Assembly (NCBI GenBank): GCA_018340375.1
Contig: JAFFJZ010000020.1
Coordinates: 3,844,001-3,908,000 of the forward strand
DNA length: 64,000 nt
From: Gonatopus flavifemur
Lineage: Eukaryota > Arthropoda > Insecta > Hymenoptera > Dryinidae
Reading direction: 5' to 3'
Made by a program: the position numbers and the translations under genes. Shown here in pieces: positions 1-10,543 of the stretch. The stretch's first letter is position 1; each line of letters opens with the position of its first letter. The notes below the pieces were generated by a model that saw nothing but the letters and a program-made list of their open reading frames with translations, ran no database searches and was not told where the DNA came from.

Positions 1-1319
1 ACATAATTGAATCAAGACACTTCTTTTCTTGTATTTTTGTTACTTCTTTTGAATGGATATCGTTTATTCACCATTTATTCATTTAAATTATTTTTTCACA
101 AATATTTTAACACGTTTGTTTACAAAAAAACATTACGAAAAACATGGCCGATACTGGCGCATGCGCACAAAAAATTTTTCTGATGAAAAGGCCTATAGAG
201 AAGAAGGAATGTGCGCGCGCTGGTTAGAGGCTTCTTAGAGTTCGCGTGAAACGGCACACGAGCGAACAAGGTAAAAAAGAAAAAATGGCTCGTACGGTCG
301 CGAGGTTCAGCCATTATTTGAAAGTCGTGATATTCGATGGGCTGTGAGCTCAATTATTTGTGTACAGAGCAAGGAGGCTCTTGTTGTTGAAAGTTAGAAG
401 CATGTATTTACTCGCAAATTGTAATTACGCGTGTGGATCACCGCTGCGTTGATATATATGTATATAGCGTGGTATGGCGTCTCTAGTTGGCGCGTAAAAA
501 GTATTTCTGAATGCTCTTGTGTAGCAATCGGTGAATATTGGTTAAGTGAAACCTTGTATATTGCAATAGCAATTTATGTTCGTTCCAAATTCAGTATTGG
601 TTTTTGTGATACGAGCGTGGTATCTAACCTAACGCAGTGAATGGAGCTCTGTGATAATAAATCATCGCCCTCTTTGATGTTATCATTCTGGAATTAATTC
701 ATTAAAATTGAACCATTCGACTACAATTGATTACAATTAATATAAAATTCAACAAATATTTTACCTCCTCCACCTTATTATTCTGGACAGTGAATTGTTC
801 ACCCAACCAATGACTATTTGAATTCGATACGTTATTGACAGTCTTTTGTGTATCATATGGAGTACTGTCAAGGACTGATTGCAATTGCTCCAATTTCACA
901 TTGAGTATGTTTGCAAATTTCTTTGCATTTTCTTCATGTAATATGAAAGAATAAACATTATATACTTGAATGAAGCAATTCTGATATAATTCTTTTCAAA
1001 ACATAAAAACAGTAAATGAATTTTTACTTTTTTTTACTTCAGACTTCATTTTTTTCAGATTTCGTTTGTTTTTTTCCATCTTATTGGCAGAGCTCAAATT
1101 ACGTTTACACGGACAAATTTGTCGTTTATCAACATTATTTGTCATCAATTCGTTCAATTTCTCATCAGATTCTAGAAACAAGAAGATTCAGTCAGAGTAC
1201 ATATAGTCCCATGAAATAGTGCCATGAATTTCTTCTTCGTTCTATTAAGAAGAGACATATGAGCGAGAAAGAGGTCCACAGCAGTGATTCTGACCTCAGT
1301 AGCAACCGAACGACGTATA
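1..1319. other. No gene recognised
   Basis: AT-rich sequence with only short unremarkable open frames on both strands. I see no domain, convincing exon or inverted repeat before the transposon that starts near 1322. Confidence 0.5.
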
Positions 1320-1321
1320 TA

Positions 1322-3354
1322 CAGGGCGTCCCATTTGAAACAGGACAGCTGAATAACTCTTCAGGGAATGGAGGGGGAAAAAAATTGTTCAGATAAAAGT
1401 TGTAGGGTTCGAAGGGGGCCATAAGATGGTGACCTTGAATTTGACCTTGAGGTCAATTTTGAGCATAAATGATGGTCAAAGTATGTTTTTTCAAATGGAA
1501 AACCCTACGTTCGACCTCAGAAATAGAAAGAGCGGAAAATTTTACGTCCGATTATGTTAACGTATCAGGTCATTCAGAGGTCATTTGAAGGTCAAAAAAC
1601 CATTTTCTATGGATTTTCACGGAAAAGCCTCAAACGAATTGTTTCTCTGACCAAAGTTATTAAAGTTAAAGTGAAACCCCACGTTTCGACCTTGAATTCG
1701 ACCTTGAGAACGATAATGAATGCCAAATTTGAAACAATAATTAAAAAATTATTTATTTTTCCAGTTCGTCGTTTTATAATTACAGATGGCACAAATCCGT
1801 TGACGGGTAAGACACACTTATTGCAGGAGATGTTCGAATTTACCGCCATTTACTTCAATACATAACTCCAGCCGGCGTCGAAAGTTTCCAAGAACAGACT
1901 GAAAAACTTCTGCACGAATATTCGCAATTGCGTATCTGATGCGTTGTTGTAGATCCACAGGTGTTGTTGGTCGGTTGGTATAAACGACATTTTTTACGTA
2001 ATCCCACAAATAAAAATCTAGAGGGGTGAGATCAGGAGATCTTGCCGGCCACAGTACAAATCCACCTCGACCAATCCAACGATTGGGGAAAAGGATATTT
2101 AGATAATCCCTCACACATCGAGCAAAGTGTGGTGGTGCACCGTCTTGCTGATACCACATCCTCTGCCTAGTTGCTAATGTCACATCTTCCATGAGAACTG
2201 GTAATTCATTCTGTAAAAACTGTAGATAATTAGGACCGTTAACAGTTCCATCAAAAAAATACGGCCCAATAACTTGATTGTCTAGAATTCCACACCAAAC
2301 ATTTATACTCCACCGATGCTGATGATCAACTTGTAGAGTCCAGTGCGGGTTTTGCGCTGACCAATAGTGGCTATTGTGACGATTTAACAAGCCAGTACTT
2401 TGAAACGTTGATTCATCACTGAAAAGAACATATCGAAAGAAATCGGGCGCTTCGTTCAACCTCTGTAAAGCCCAATGGCAAAAGTTAACCCGATTCTGCA
2501 TATCTTGTTGAGATAATTCTTGGGTCAGTGTGATGTGGTACGGATGATATTGAGCAGCTTGTAGAATTCTGTGTGCCGTACTGCGTGGAATACCCAAATC
2601 GCGTTCAATATCACGTAAACTAACATGAGGATTCATGTGTATTATTGCTAAAACAGCAACGCATCGAGGGTCGTTAAAGTTGGAACCTTGATTGTTTCGG
2701 CGTTGACCAATCCTTCCTTGTCGACGATTTCTTTCAACTTGGCGAATGACTTCTGGAGAAGGATGATGCTGCCGATCTCCAAACCGCTCTCTGTACAATC
2801 GTGACGCTCTTTGATACACTCCGCGACACTTACCCAAGATCATTGAAATATCAACACATCCGTTAGGTGAATAAACCATTTTGAACCCGCACTTACACCG
2901 TAAACGATGAGAACTTCTTAATGATCATTCTCGTACTGATATGAAGAATAAACTCTGAAAGTTACTTCTGTTTACTTTCAATTCAAGATCAAAACGTGAG
3001 GTTTCACTTTAACTTTAATAACTTTGGTCAGAGAAACAACTCGTTTGAGGCTTTTCCGTGAAAATCCATAGAAAATGGTTTTTTGACCTTCAAATGACCT
3101 CTAAATGACCTGATACGTTAACATAATCGGACGTAAAATTTTCCGCTCTTTCCATTTCTGAGGTCGAACGTAGGGTTTTCCATTTGAAAAAACATACTTT
3201 GACCATCATTTATGCTCAAAATTGACCTCAAGGTCAAATTCAAGGTCACCATCTTATGGCCCCCTTCGAACCCTACAACTTTTATCTGAACAATTTTTTT
3301 CCCCCTCCATTCCCTGAAGTTATTCAGCTGTCCTGTTTCAAATGGGACGCCCTG
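1322..3354 (-). mobile_element. DD41D Tc1/mariner-superfamily transposon, apparently complete
   Basis: A 2.03-kb element is bounded by TA dinucleotides (1320-1321 and 3355-3356). It has long terminal inverted repeats starting CAGGGCGTCCCATTTGAAAC. The left arm (1322 to about 1688) is matched by the reverse complement of the right arm (about 2992-3354), roughly 365 bp with few mismatches. Between them lies one intact minus-strand transposase frame. TA flanks and a DDE transposase fit the Tc1/mariner superfamily. The D-to-D spacing (see the CDS) matches the DD41D group, known to me from the rosa family. The long, well matched arms and open frame suggest recent activity; that is inference. Confidence 0.9.
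1818..2879 (-). CDS. DD41D transposase, intact 353 aa
   Basis: This encodes a cut-and-paste transposase that would bind the flanking inverted repeats in the nucleus and move the element. The frame runs from ATG at 2879 to a stop at 1818 without interruption. Residues 1-60 form a helix-turn-helix-like N-terminus resembling the DUF4817 type found in insect transposases. A second HTH-like stretch (VSLRDIERDLGIPRSTAHRI) spans about residues 87-105. The catalytic triad appears complete: D155 in FSDESTF, D246 in QQDGAPPHF and D288 in SPDLTPLDFYLW. There are 41 residues between the last two aspartates, against 34 in classical mariner. The length is normal for the superfamily. The coding region sits centrally between the inverted repeats. 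No damaging change is visible, so it may still be functional. Confidence 0.92.
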   Translation of the reverse strand: MVYSPNGCVDISMILGKCRGVYQRASRLYRERFGDRQHHPSPEVIRQVERNRRQGRIGQRRNNQGSNFNDPRCVAVLAIIHMNPHVSLRDIERDLGIPRSTAHRILQAAQYHPYHITLTQELSQQDMQNRVNFCHWALQRLNEAPDFFRYVLFSDESTFQSTGLLNRHNSHYWSAQNPHWTLQVDHQHRWSINVWCGILDNQVIGPYFFDGTVNGPNYLQFLQNELPVLMEDVTLATRQRMWYQQDGAPPHFARCVRDYLNILFPNRWIGRGGFVLWPARSPDLTPLDFYLWDYVKNVVYTNRPTTPVDLQQRIRYAIANIRAEVFQSVLGNFRRRLELCIEVNGGKFEHLLQ

Positions 3355-3389
3355 TATATTATGCACATTCATAGTATATTTGAATATAA

Positions 3390-3390
<1 letters not shown>

Positions 3391-3422
<32 letters not shown>
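3391..3422. repeat. (AT)n microsatellite
   Basis: About 30 bp of alternating AT lie just outside the right end of the DD41D element. Simple dinucleotide repeat; no function implied. Confidence 0.9.
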
Positions 3423-3424
<2 letters not shown>

Positions 3425-4986
3425 TATACACACGTATACACCACTTGAACATTCTTATTTCAAAGAACCTCAATTTTTGGAAATCGGTCGCCTCACATAG
3501 CCCCGAACGAAATTCCGCCTAGGGGCCTCACCATGAATCAATCCGACACTGAAATACATGAAGTCGGACCCGAGCGAGTTGATCAAATTAAACAGAGAGA
3601 ACAATGCATTCGTTTCGAATGAATATTTCGTTGAATATGGCGAAACAAATATTTGTAATAAATATAGTTTGTGTCTCTCAAATGAATGTTCCCTGATGGT
3701 TAATCATTCCATATTCGGGGGATATTATGGTTGTGTTCGACAAATCATTTACTATTTCTCAATCAACAGAATATTTGTTTCACATGAACAATCTTCTTTA
3801 TCGGTGTCAATTGGAACATTTCCACTCGACCCGTTACTTGGATTTCTAGAGAACGCATTGGAAATACCTCTTTTCACTTTTTGTAGCTGAGGGAAATAAT
3901 ATCACTGATTCGAAAATACGATTGGAATGTTTCAAATCTCCTCAGTTTTTAGCGTTTTTCAGGTTTTGAGGTATGAAAAACATGTTTTAGTAATTCAAGT
4001 TGCTCCAACCTGCTCTAGAAGTTCTTGATTCGCTCTTCTAGTTATAAAAATGAATTATTCGGTTCGGTGTAGGTTGGGACAACACTGAACACCTTAGAAC
4101 GAACAAAGCTAATTAGAGGCCACCTAGTTTCCCCCAGTTTTCTTCTAATGTTGACGCTTGATATTCGATGCCTCATGAAATTCCAATTTTATTGTACAAA
4201 ACTGATGTCAGACATACGGATATATCAGAATTATATATAATATTTTCACAAGAATGATAGGGAATTTGTTTAGTTTTGTACAATATACTTTACGTACACT
4301 GAGAAAAATTTGTTCGCATCGGATGAATATTCATTTATCCTCTATCCAATCAATATTCATTCGAATAGATGGAATACATAATTGAATTTGAAACTTGTCC
4401 ATTTACTTTGAATGAAATATTTCGATTCAAATCAATATTTCATTGAGACAACTGAGTATTTATTGGATGAAAAAGGAATGAATATTTATTCGTTTTTGGT
4501 TTTTAGTAAATACTTCACACTTACAGGGCGTTTCCTTATTTTTTAATGCTGAAGAAATCGAACTTAGTGGAATGGTTACACTAAGAATTTGTTGTTGATT
4601 TGCAATAAAACTATTGCCCGATGTTCAAATTAAAACTCAATTTATTCTACTGCTCATAAGTCTCTACTATGAACTAAAACACATACTATGTATGTGAGAT
4701 ATTACCATTGTGATTGATAATAAAAAGAAAATATGTGACGACGATGAAATATATGTAACGCGTGCGATGCTTTCACCACGACGTGCACGTACGAACTAGT
4801 TATAGAAGCCGTTAGGCTCACTAGCGCTGCCTCACAGCATGGCAACCCGCGCGTCGCACGGAACGATACAATGGGAGCACTCATATTGCGCTAATACAGA
4901 TGGCGCCCAAACAGTAGATGGATTGAATTAAGAAAGAACCAGATCTCTTAGATTGATACAAGAGCGTATCTAGAAATTTATTATCT
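3423..4986. other. No gene; possible old MITE fragments
   Basis: No supported coding region. Around 4287-4500 the sequence opens with a TACACTGAGAAAAA end and contains short palindromes such as GGATGAATATTCATTTATCC, in the style of the MITEs found later in the window, but I could not pair two ends. A TGGCGCCCAAACAG string at about 4911 resembles a primer-binding site but has no matching element in that orientation. Confidence 0.4.
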
Positions 4987-5034
4987 TTCTTCAATCGACG
5001 TGTAACAAAGAACAACTAAGGTGGTCCGGTATCC

Positions 5035-5974
5035 TCGGTTATCCTGTTACACGTCAATCAAATGAGGATAGTGATGTGACGACACCGGTAATCAAACTTG
5101 AATCATTCAACCCGGTATTTGCAAGTTCGTGGAAAGATGAGACCTTCGACCCGAAGATGTCACTTGTTTTATGGAGCAAACAAGCAAACCTCTTCATTGA
5201 CTTTGTCGAATAATGCTCATGGAAAACACTCTTAAACTCCCACTCAACATGGAAAGGAAAGGTTACAATGAAGAAAATATTTTTTTAAGCACTCAAAATG
5301 TTTATTCATAAAAGAAGCTTCACTTTTAATGCCTTCTATGCACACTTCGAATATTTCAAATTGATTCCACGATTGCACTCGAGCTCTGCCCTTATCTGCG
5401 AGAGACAACGGAATGACTACTGCCGCTCGTGGTCCTCCTTATATAGTGCGCTTGGATGATTATAAAAAATCCTATCTACTAGATTAATCAAATTTTTGAT
5501 CAATGAATAATATAGATCTTACTTAATTCGGATCCCTGAATACATTTGTTTCATTATTGCTGAAAAAATAACTCTTTCAAACATATTTTGAATTTTGTTA
5601 CCGATAGACTCTTGTTCAACTATGCAACATGACAGTAGATGCCTCAACCCATATGAGTGGTATTTGGTATGGACCCTTGAGAGAATTCATTGTCAAATTT
5701 TATTAAAATATTGAATATTTTTCTTGTTTCATATTAAATATATACATCGCATCTTTGATATTCACTGGCATGTTGATTATTCATTGGTCCGTGCACAGAC
5801 ACCCACCTTTAATAAATTTTAACTTGTTAGAACTTAAATAATAATCAAGTGCACGTTAGAATCATGATATTTGATAGTTAAAATTAAAGTTATGGATATG
5901 TATATACAGAGATATATTTTTTCTCATTTCATTCATTATATTTCTTATAATTCAACTTACATAGAACTCAAACA
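5035..5974 (-). mobile_element. Probable 3' LTR of Gypsy-like retroelement (inner end uncertain)
   Basis: Read on the minus strand, a polypurine tract (5988-5975, A8 followed by GGGAGA) runs directly into TGTTTGAG, the expected TG start of an LTR. Downstream in the same orientation are a TATATAAGG promoter-like box (about 5446-5438) and an AATAAA signal (about 5303-5298), in the order U3, TATA, R with polyadenylation signal. It follows the integrase and third ORF, where a 3' LTR belongs. No second LTR copy is visible upstream, so the far end is a guess based on TGTAACA strings near 4990-5055. Confidence 0.45.
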
Positions 5975-6276
5975 TCTCCCTTTTTTTTACAAATAACATA
6001 GAATTCATATATTACTCAACATGTACATGTATTTTAAACGAAAAGAAAATTAGTAAATCACAAGAAATCTGGAAGAAAATCAAATTTTTGATATAAAAAA
6101 AAAACTTCATGTCAACTGAGATCATATTAATTTGTCACATATCACAAAATTTTGTAATGTCATAAATATCCATTCTTCATTACACAAAAAAAAGAAACAA
6201 AACACTTGATTTGCCAGATCACAGTCAGCTTGTTATGGAAACTCCTTCAATTCTTCGCTGGAGATTTCTTCAAGAG

Positions 6277-6466
6277 ATACGGCCAGTGATGCCAGCATTT
6301 GGTTGACCGAGTCGATTTTCGCTCTCCATCACACCTGTCTGTATAGAAATGTCACACACGCAATCAAACCTCCGACAAAAGAAATTTGATTGTATACAGC
6401 GTGATGGAGGGGGAAAATCGACTTGGTCGACCAAATGCTGGCATCACTGGATACGGCGTCTAAATC
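6277..6466. repeat. Imperfect inverted repeat (about 57-bp arms)
   Basis: The arm at about 6277-6335 (including GTGATGCCAGCATTTGGTTG) is matched in reverse complement at about 6401-6466, leaving a loop of about 65 bp. By eye roughly nine in ten positions pair. It overlaps the 3' end of the basic ORF, so the last residues of that protein are encoded in the loop and one arm. Confidence 0.75.
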
Positions 6467-6982
6467 GGCAATATCCCCAAAAAGGTCCTCCAACATTTGT
6501 CGATTTACTTTCTCATCTGGCCTATCCTTTTCTATCGTCTTATCGATCATCTTCTCAACTTGTTTAACGATAGTTGAGGAGTCTTTCTTGTGATCCTTTC
6601 TTGAATGTATTTTCGCCATTTTTGTTGGTCGAGTAGGTTTCCTTATTTCATTCGTTGGCAAGACTTGTATTTTTCTTGCCTCTCTTTTCCTTCTGTCTTT
6701 TTCTAATGTTTTGTGATGCTTTCTTCTTTTGAATTCTTCCTCCGGCGGTGAATTCTCTTTTAATTCCCAACTCATCCCTTTCTTGGATTTGCGCAGTGTT
6801 ATTGAATTAATTTCTCGACTAACTGGTTCTCTTTGATGATTTTCTTGCATAGGTTGATCGATAGTGTAAATAAAATTTCCTTCAGGTATAATCGGATTTT
6901 GTACTTCTACCTGCTCGACTGGTAGTTCTTTGTCTTGGTTTTTCCTCTCTGGCACCTCAGTATTTTCCATTAATAATGCCAC
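6329..6982 (-). CDS. Basic 217-aa ORF downstream of integrase, unknown function
   Basis: I do not recognise this protein. It is very rich in lysine, arginine and glutamate over residues 60-150 (for example KRRKHHKTLEKDRRKREARK), predicted mostly polar and helical. A single hydrophobic stretch of about 14 residues lies near the C-terminus (about 200-213). It lies 3' of the integrase in the same orientation and 5' of the polypurine tract, the place of a third retroelement ORF. It could be an env-like remnant, an accessory ORF or a displaced gag-like piece; composition alone cannot decide. The upstream interval 7000-7600 carries stop-interrupted frames in the same orientation, so the ORF may be the intact tail of a longer decayed frame. 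Its C-terminal part falls in an inverted repeat. Confidence 0.45.
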   Translation of the reverse strand: MALLMENTEVPERKNQDKELPVEQVEVQNPIIPEGNFIYTIDQPMQENHQREPVSREINSITLRKSKKGMSWELKENSPPEEEFKRRKHHKTLEKDRRKREARKIQVLPTNEIRKPTRPTKMAKIHSRKDHKKDSSTIVKQVEKMIDKTIEKDRPDEKVNRQMLEDLFGDIADLDAVSSDASIWSTKSIFPLHHAVYNQISFVGGLIACVTFLYRQV

Positions 6983-7630
6983 TGCGTCTTCTTTTGGATG
7001 ATACCAATTCTTAATATAATTCGTATAACTTTCTTTGGTTATTTTCTAGACATTCTCTGTCGTTAACCCCAGTCCTCGCGAATCATTGATTATTGCTACC
7101 AGCGTTACCATTCCGGGAATTCTGTTGTTCTGTGATTCGTCATTCTTTTCAATAAATCAACGGAACTGGCTAATTCCGATAGATTCCGGGATTTCCTGGC
7201 AACACTGATGGCTACAAATTGCGCGTATCCTCCGGCATACGTTTCAGCCTTATTTACAATATCGAATAAGTCCATTTTTCGTTTGTTCTAATTGTGTTCA
7301 ATCACATAGTTCGCGATTTCCTGTTCCACTTCTACCATATATTCCAAATTCTCGACACTGTATTTAACACTGGTTAATAATACTCCAATACTTTGCTGCA
7401 TTTTGAATCACTTCTAATAACTTTGTTCACTATTCTCTACTGTTTGACATGCTCTCGTCAAATGATACCCATCTCCCTATGGTGGTCCTTACATAGTTCT
7501 TCTGTGTGGGCTCCTTCTAATTGCATCGTTTTTAATCTCGACGTATGTCACTGCGTCTCGCTACGCGCATCTGTTGGTAGTATAGAACATGGCGTTTTCT
7601 CTTGTTTCAGTTTCTCCTGGATTTTTCTTT

Positions 7631-8558
7631 TCATTCCGTCTTTATAATACGCTGGAACTTCATCTGGTTTGAGTTTTGTAATCCGGCACATTTTTCTATT
7701 TGTCTAATGTTGTAATTTCCTAATATTTTCTCATTGGATTGTTTGATCATGTATGCTTTTTGATTAATTATTTCCGCTATATAATATGGTCCCTTGTATC
7801 GATAATCGAGTTTAGCATTGTATTTATCAATTTTCTTTGACAAGTAATGTGTTTTAATGAATACAAGAGTCCCAATTTCTACCTGTTCCCTGGTTCTTCC
7901 CTTGTTCATATATTTTTCTCTTTTAAGTTGATTTCTTTGTGAGTTCCTACAAATCTGTCTGATACTATCGAAATATGATTTCCGTTTCTGTATACCTGCG
8001 AATTCTTCGGGTAACCCCAGGCCATTTGTATTATATAACGAATTAGGCACCTCCTGAGTACTAAAATGAACTGTGTTATTGATGATTTGTTCAATTGAAG
8101 GAATCATCTCAGGCCATACTGCTTGTTTTTGATTAACATAAGTTCTCAGAATTCTTCCGATTTCCTTCATGACTCTTTCCACCGGATTTGCTTGTGGATT
8201 ATATCGAGATGTCTGGCTGATTCTAATATTGTTTTTTCTTCCAAATTCTTGCCATTCTTTTGATATAAATTGTCTTCCTTTATCAGTGAGTATTTTTGCT
8301 GGTTTCTTATCCTCCATTAAATAATCGTTTCGTAATTTATTTATAATTGGCAGTGCTTTAATACTCTTGCTTGGATGAAGTGTTATCTTCTTCGTGAAAC
8401 AATCGATTAGCACGATAATGTACATTTCAGTCCGAACTTCGCAGTCGGCAATGGTCCGTATAAGTCTAATGATATTTTTTCATCGGGTTGTTTCGGTAGG
8501 ACATAATCGGAATTTCCTTCTAACTTTTGTCTGTTGTCTTTTGTTTTCTGACATTCTA
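7631..8558 (-). pseudogene. Retroelement integrase core and C-terminal domain, frameshifted
   Basis: The enzyme would join retroelement cDNA to host DNA. The open part (8425-7631, 264 aa) carries the catalytic triad D8 (LIDCFTK), D48 (ILTDKGRQF) and E83 (NPVERVMKEI). A GPY/F-type module follows (YKGPYYIAEI near residue 212), typical of Gypsy-group integrases. Upstream, from 8558 to about 8432, a different frame encodes the second cysteine of the zinc-binding motif and the linker before the core (ISLDLYGPLP), so a frameshift near 8432-8438 separates the two. The zinc-finger half lies on the far side of an inserted MITE. Not functional. Confidence 0.8.
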
Positions 8559-8560
8559 TA

Positions 8561-9454
8561 AGGTAAAACAGGGAGAGATGACACACATTTCAAATTTTCC
8601 TCATAGAGGACAAAAATTAGGTTTTAAAGGATGTTCGAAAGCTTTGGTATATAGATTGATCCTTCCTTTTCATAACTACATGGATGATGTATGATTGCTT
8701 CAATTCCATTTGAGTTCCCGTAATTTATAAAAATATTCTATTTTGAAGGAGAGATGACACATCTGTGGGAGAGATGACACAGATACTGGGGGTAAGATGA
8801 GCGTATGGAATGTGAGAAACAGACTTGCATAAATGAAGCAGCTTTTTCATTTTTCATTTTGTTTCTACATACTTTTGCGAAGTACATTTCGAAACACTCC
8901 AATGTAAAGCGTTTCAAAAAAGGTGTTTTTTGAATATTTCCATTCATGAGAACTGTATATCATTGTTATAAATATGAAAATCAATATGTGTGGATGTGCT
9001 TGAATGCAAATTTATGAAAAAAGAAAAAGAGAACACGTGTCATCTTTGACCCTTTCTTCCATGTGTCATCATTCCCAAACGACAGGACAGATGACACACC
9101 TTCTTATTTGCTCCATGAAGATGAAACAGGACGCTCCTACACATACATAATCTTTCCTCATATGATTACTTGTTTACATTGCGAATTTGGAAGAATTTGC
9201 ACACTCAAAGTTTTCCTCAATGAGCAATATTTGAAGTTTAAAAAAATATTCGCACACGTACCTAGTTATGTTGACATAAAAAACAAATAGTATTTCGTGC
9301 TGCAACAACGTTGTGATAAGATACAATACGCAATAAACCGTCATCTGATTCCAGCTACTGATCACGTGATGCATAACAGCTTAGTGCACGTTTTTATTGC
9401 AATTCAGCAACATGTGTCATTTCTCCCTCTGTGTCATCTCACCCTGGTTTACCT
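8561..9454. mobile_element. 894-bp TA-flanked MITE inserted in the integrase
   Basis: Terminal inverted repeats of about 24 bp (AGGTAAAACAGGGAGAGATG and its near match at the other end) are flanked by TA on both sides (8559-8560, 9455-9456). No credible transposase frame is inside. The decamer GAGATGACAC or its complement recurs at least seven times (near 8573, 8753, 8767, 9038, 9062, 9085, 9415 and 9430). Clean excision with one TA restores the integrase reading frame across the zinc-binding CxxC motif, which confirms the boundaries. Confidence 0.88.
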
Positions 9455-9456
9455 TA

Positions 9457-9640
9457 CATGATGATGTTACGTCTTTTATTATCCTGGACATATTATTAAA
9501 TGCAAATCTTTCTTTGCATATATTGAAAATTTTGTTACTACCAATATGTAATAAAAATTTATGTAAGTCTTTCACAAAAAACCAAGCTAATGTACAAGCC
9601 GAGTCAACAGTTTGGCCGTTATAGATTCTCTTGACTGACA
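9457..9640 (-). pseudogene. Integrase N-terminal zinc-binding fragment
   Basis: The minus-strand frame reads a histidine pair (H-x4-H) followed about 25 residues later by the first cysteine of a CxxC, the HHCC arrangement of retroviral-type integrases. The second cysteine is on the other side of the 894-bp MITE (near 8550). The fragment fades above about 9630, where similarity to retroelement protein ends. Confidence 0.65.
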
Positions 9641-10543
9641 AGCCGCCGCTTACGATGCTCCCCACTCTTCGATTTCAAACGCAAGAGGCCATAGTCAAAA
9701 ACCCACGGCCGCCTTGTGTTTGTCCCATGGCTCGAGCCCGTGCGTTATTAGCATCGAGTATCTTGCGTTACGCGCATGATCTCCTTGCATTGCTCGCATC
9801 CCTGTCTTTGGTTTTATCCTATTGCAAGTTCCTTCGTAAACAACGCATGGGACTTTGGCGTTTGGAGCATGTACTCCGTGCTGTAAACGCTCGAATCTTT
9901 ACCGTGGGTTATTCGCTCGGGACACTCCGTGCGAAAAACCCAAGATTCGCCTCTCCGTGTATAGATTCCGTATCACTAGGAATATCAGCAATTTCCATTT
10001 CAAAAGACAGACAATAACAGTATATGACAGATGTACGTTAATAGTATAATAGTGTATTTGGTATCTCGGAAGGTACCCCCAAAGAAATGTATGGTAGCCG
10101 CAACTTTCAAAAAAATCGTCATGTATCGCATCAACTACAGCTCTAGAGTAACAGACACTATGAGGTAATGGCTGCATTAACTATTGAAAAAAAGTTGTCA
10201 TAACTGAATAATGGTCAGGATAACCACAATTCAGAGGCTTAAGGGAACATATGATAGATAGTTATCATGACTATGAACAAATAGTTGATGATTTCGTGTC
10301 TATTTAAGACTATAAATATGGAGTCCTTGCAACGGTGATATATTCAAGTTGACTATGAGAAAAATATTCTGAATGCAACAAATTACATTGTTGTTGTTCA
10401 ATAATTTATAAAACTACATATATTTGATATGTTAACGGTTTCCAAACAGTTGATATGAACTTGTCAATAATAGTCTTGTTGACTATAGATTTATTAGTGT
10501 CTCTGACTATGAAGTGAAAAACTACAATGTTATAGTTACTAGA
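9641..10543. other. No recognised gene; GC-richer block then TAGTT-rich sequence
   Basis: Positions 9641-10017 are richer in GC than the surroundings and open in one plus frame (128 aa), but the translation is arginine-, leucine- and serine-rich with no motif I know. From 10180 the sequence repeats short strings around TAGTTGACTATG, also seen at 11410-11640 and about 12220, probably a decayed element into which the next one inserted. Confidence 0.35.

Larger units (their letters stand above)
5975..9640 (-). mobile_element. Truncated Ty3/Gypsy-like retroelement interrupted by a MITE
   Basis: In minus-strand order this holds the N-terminal part of an integrase (9640-9457), an inserted MITE (9454-8561), the integrase core and C-terminus (8558-7631), a degraded spacer, a basic 217-aa ORF (6982-6329), then a polypurine tract and the LTR-like region. 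Gag, protease, reverse transcriptase, RNase H and the 5' LTR are absent. The sequence changes character near 9640, so the 5' half was lost. Frameshifts and stops make it inactive. Confidence 0.7.

Noticed and set aside
4908..4926. TGGCGCCCAAACAG as a retroviral primer-binding site (tRNA-Lys type)
   Set aside because: It is in the opposite orientation to the retroelement here, and no LTR pair or gag/pol follows it on the plus strand.
9631..10017. 128-aa plus-strand frame in a GC-richer block
   Set aside because: Low-complexity Arg/Leu/Ser composition and no domain; overlaps the broken end of the retroelement. Not supported as a gene.
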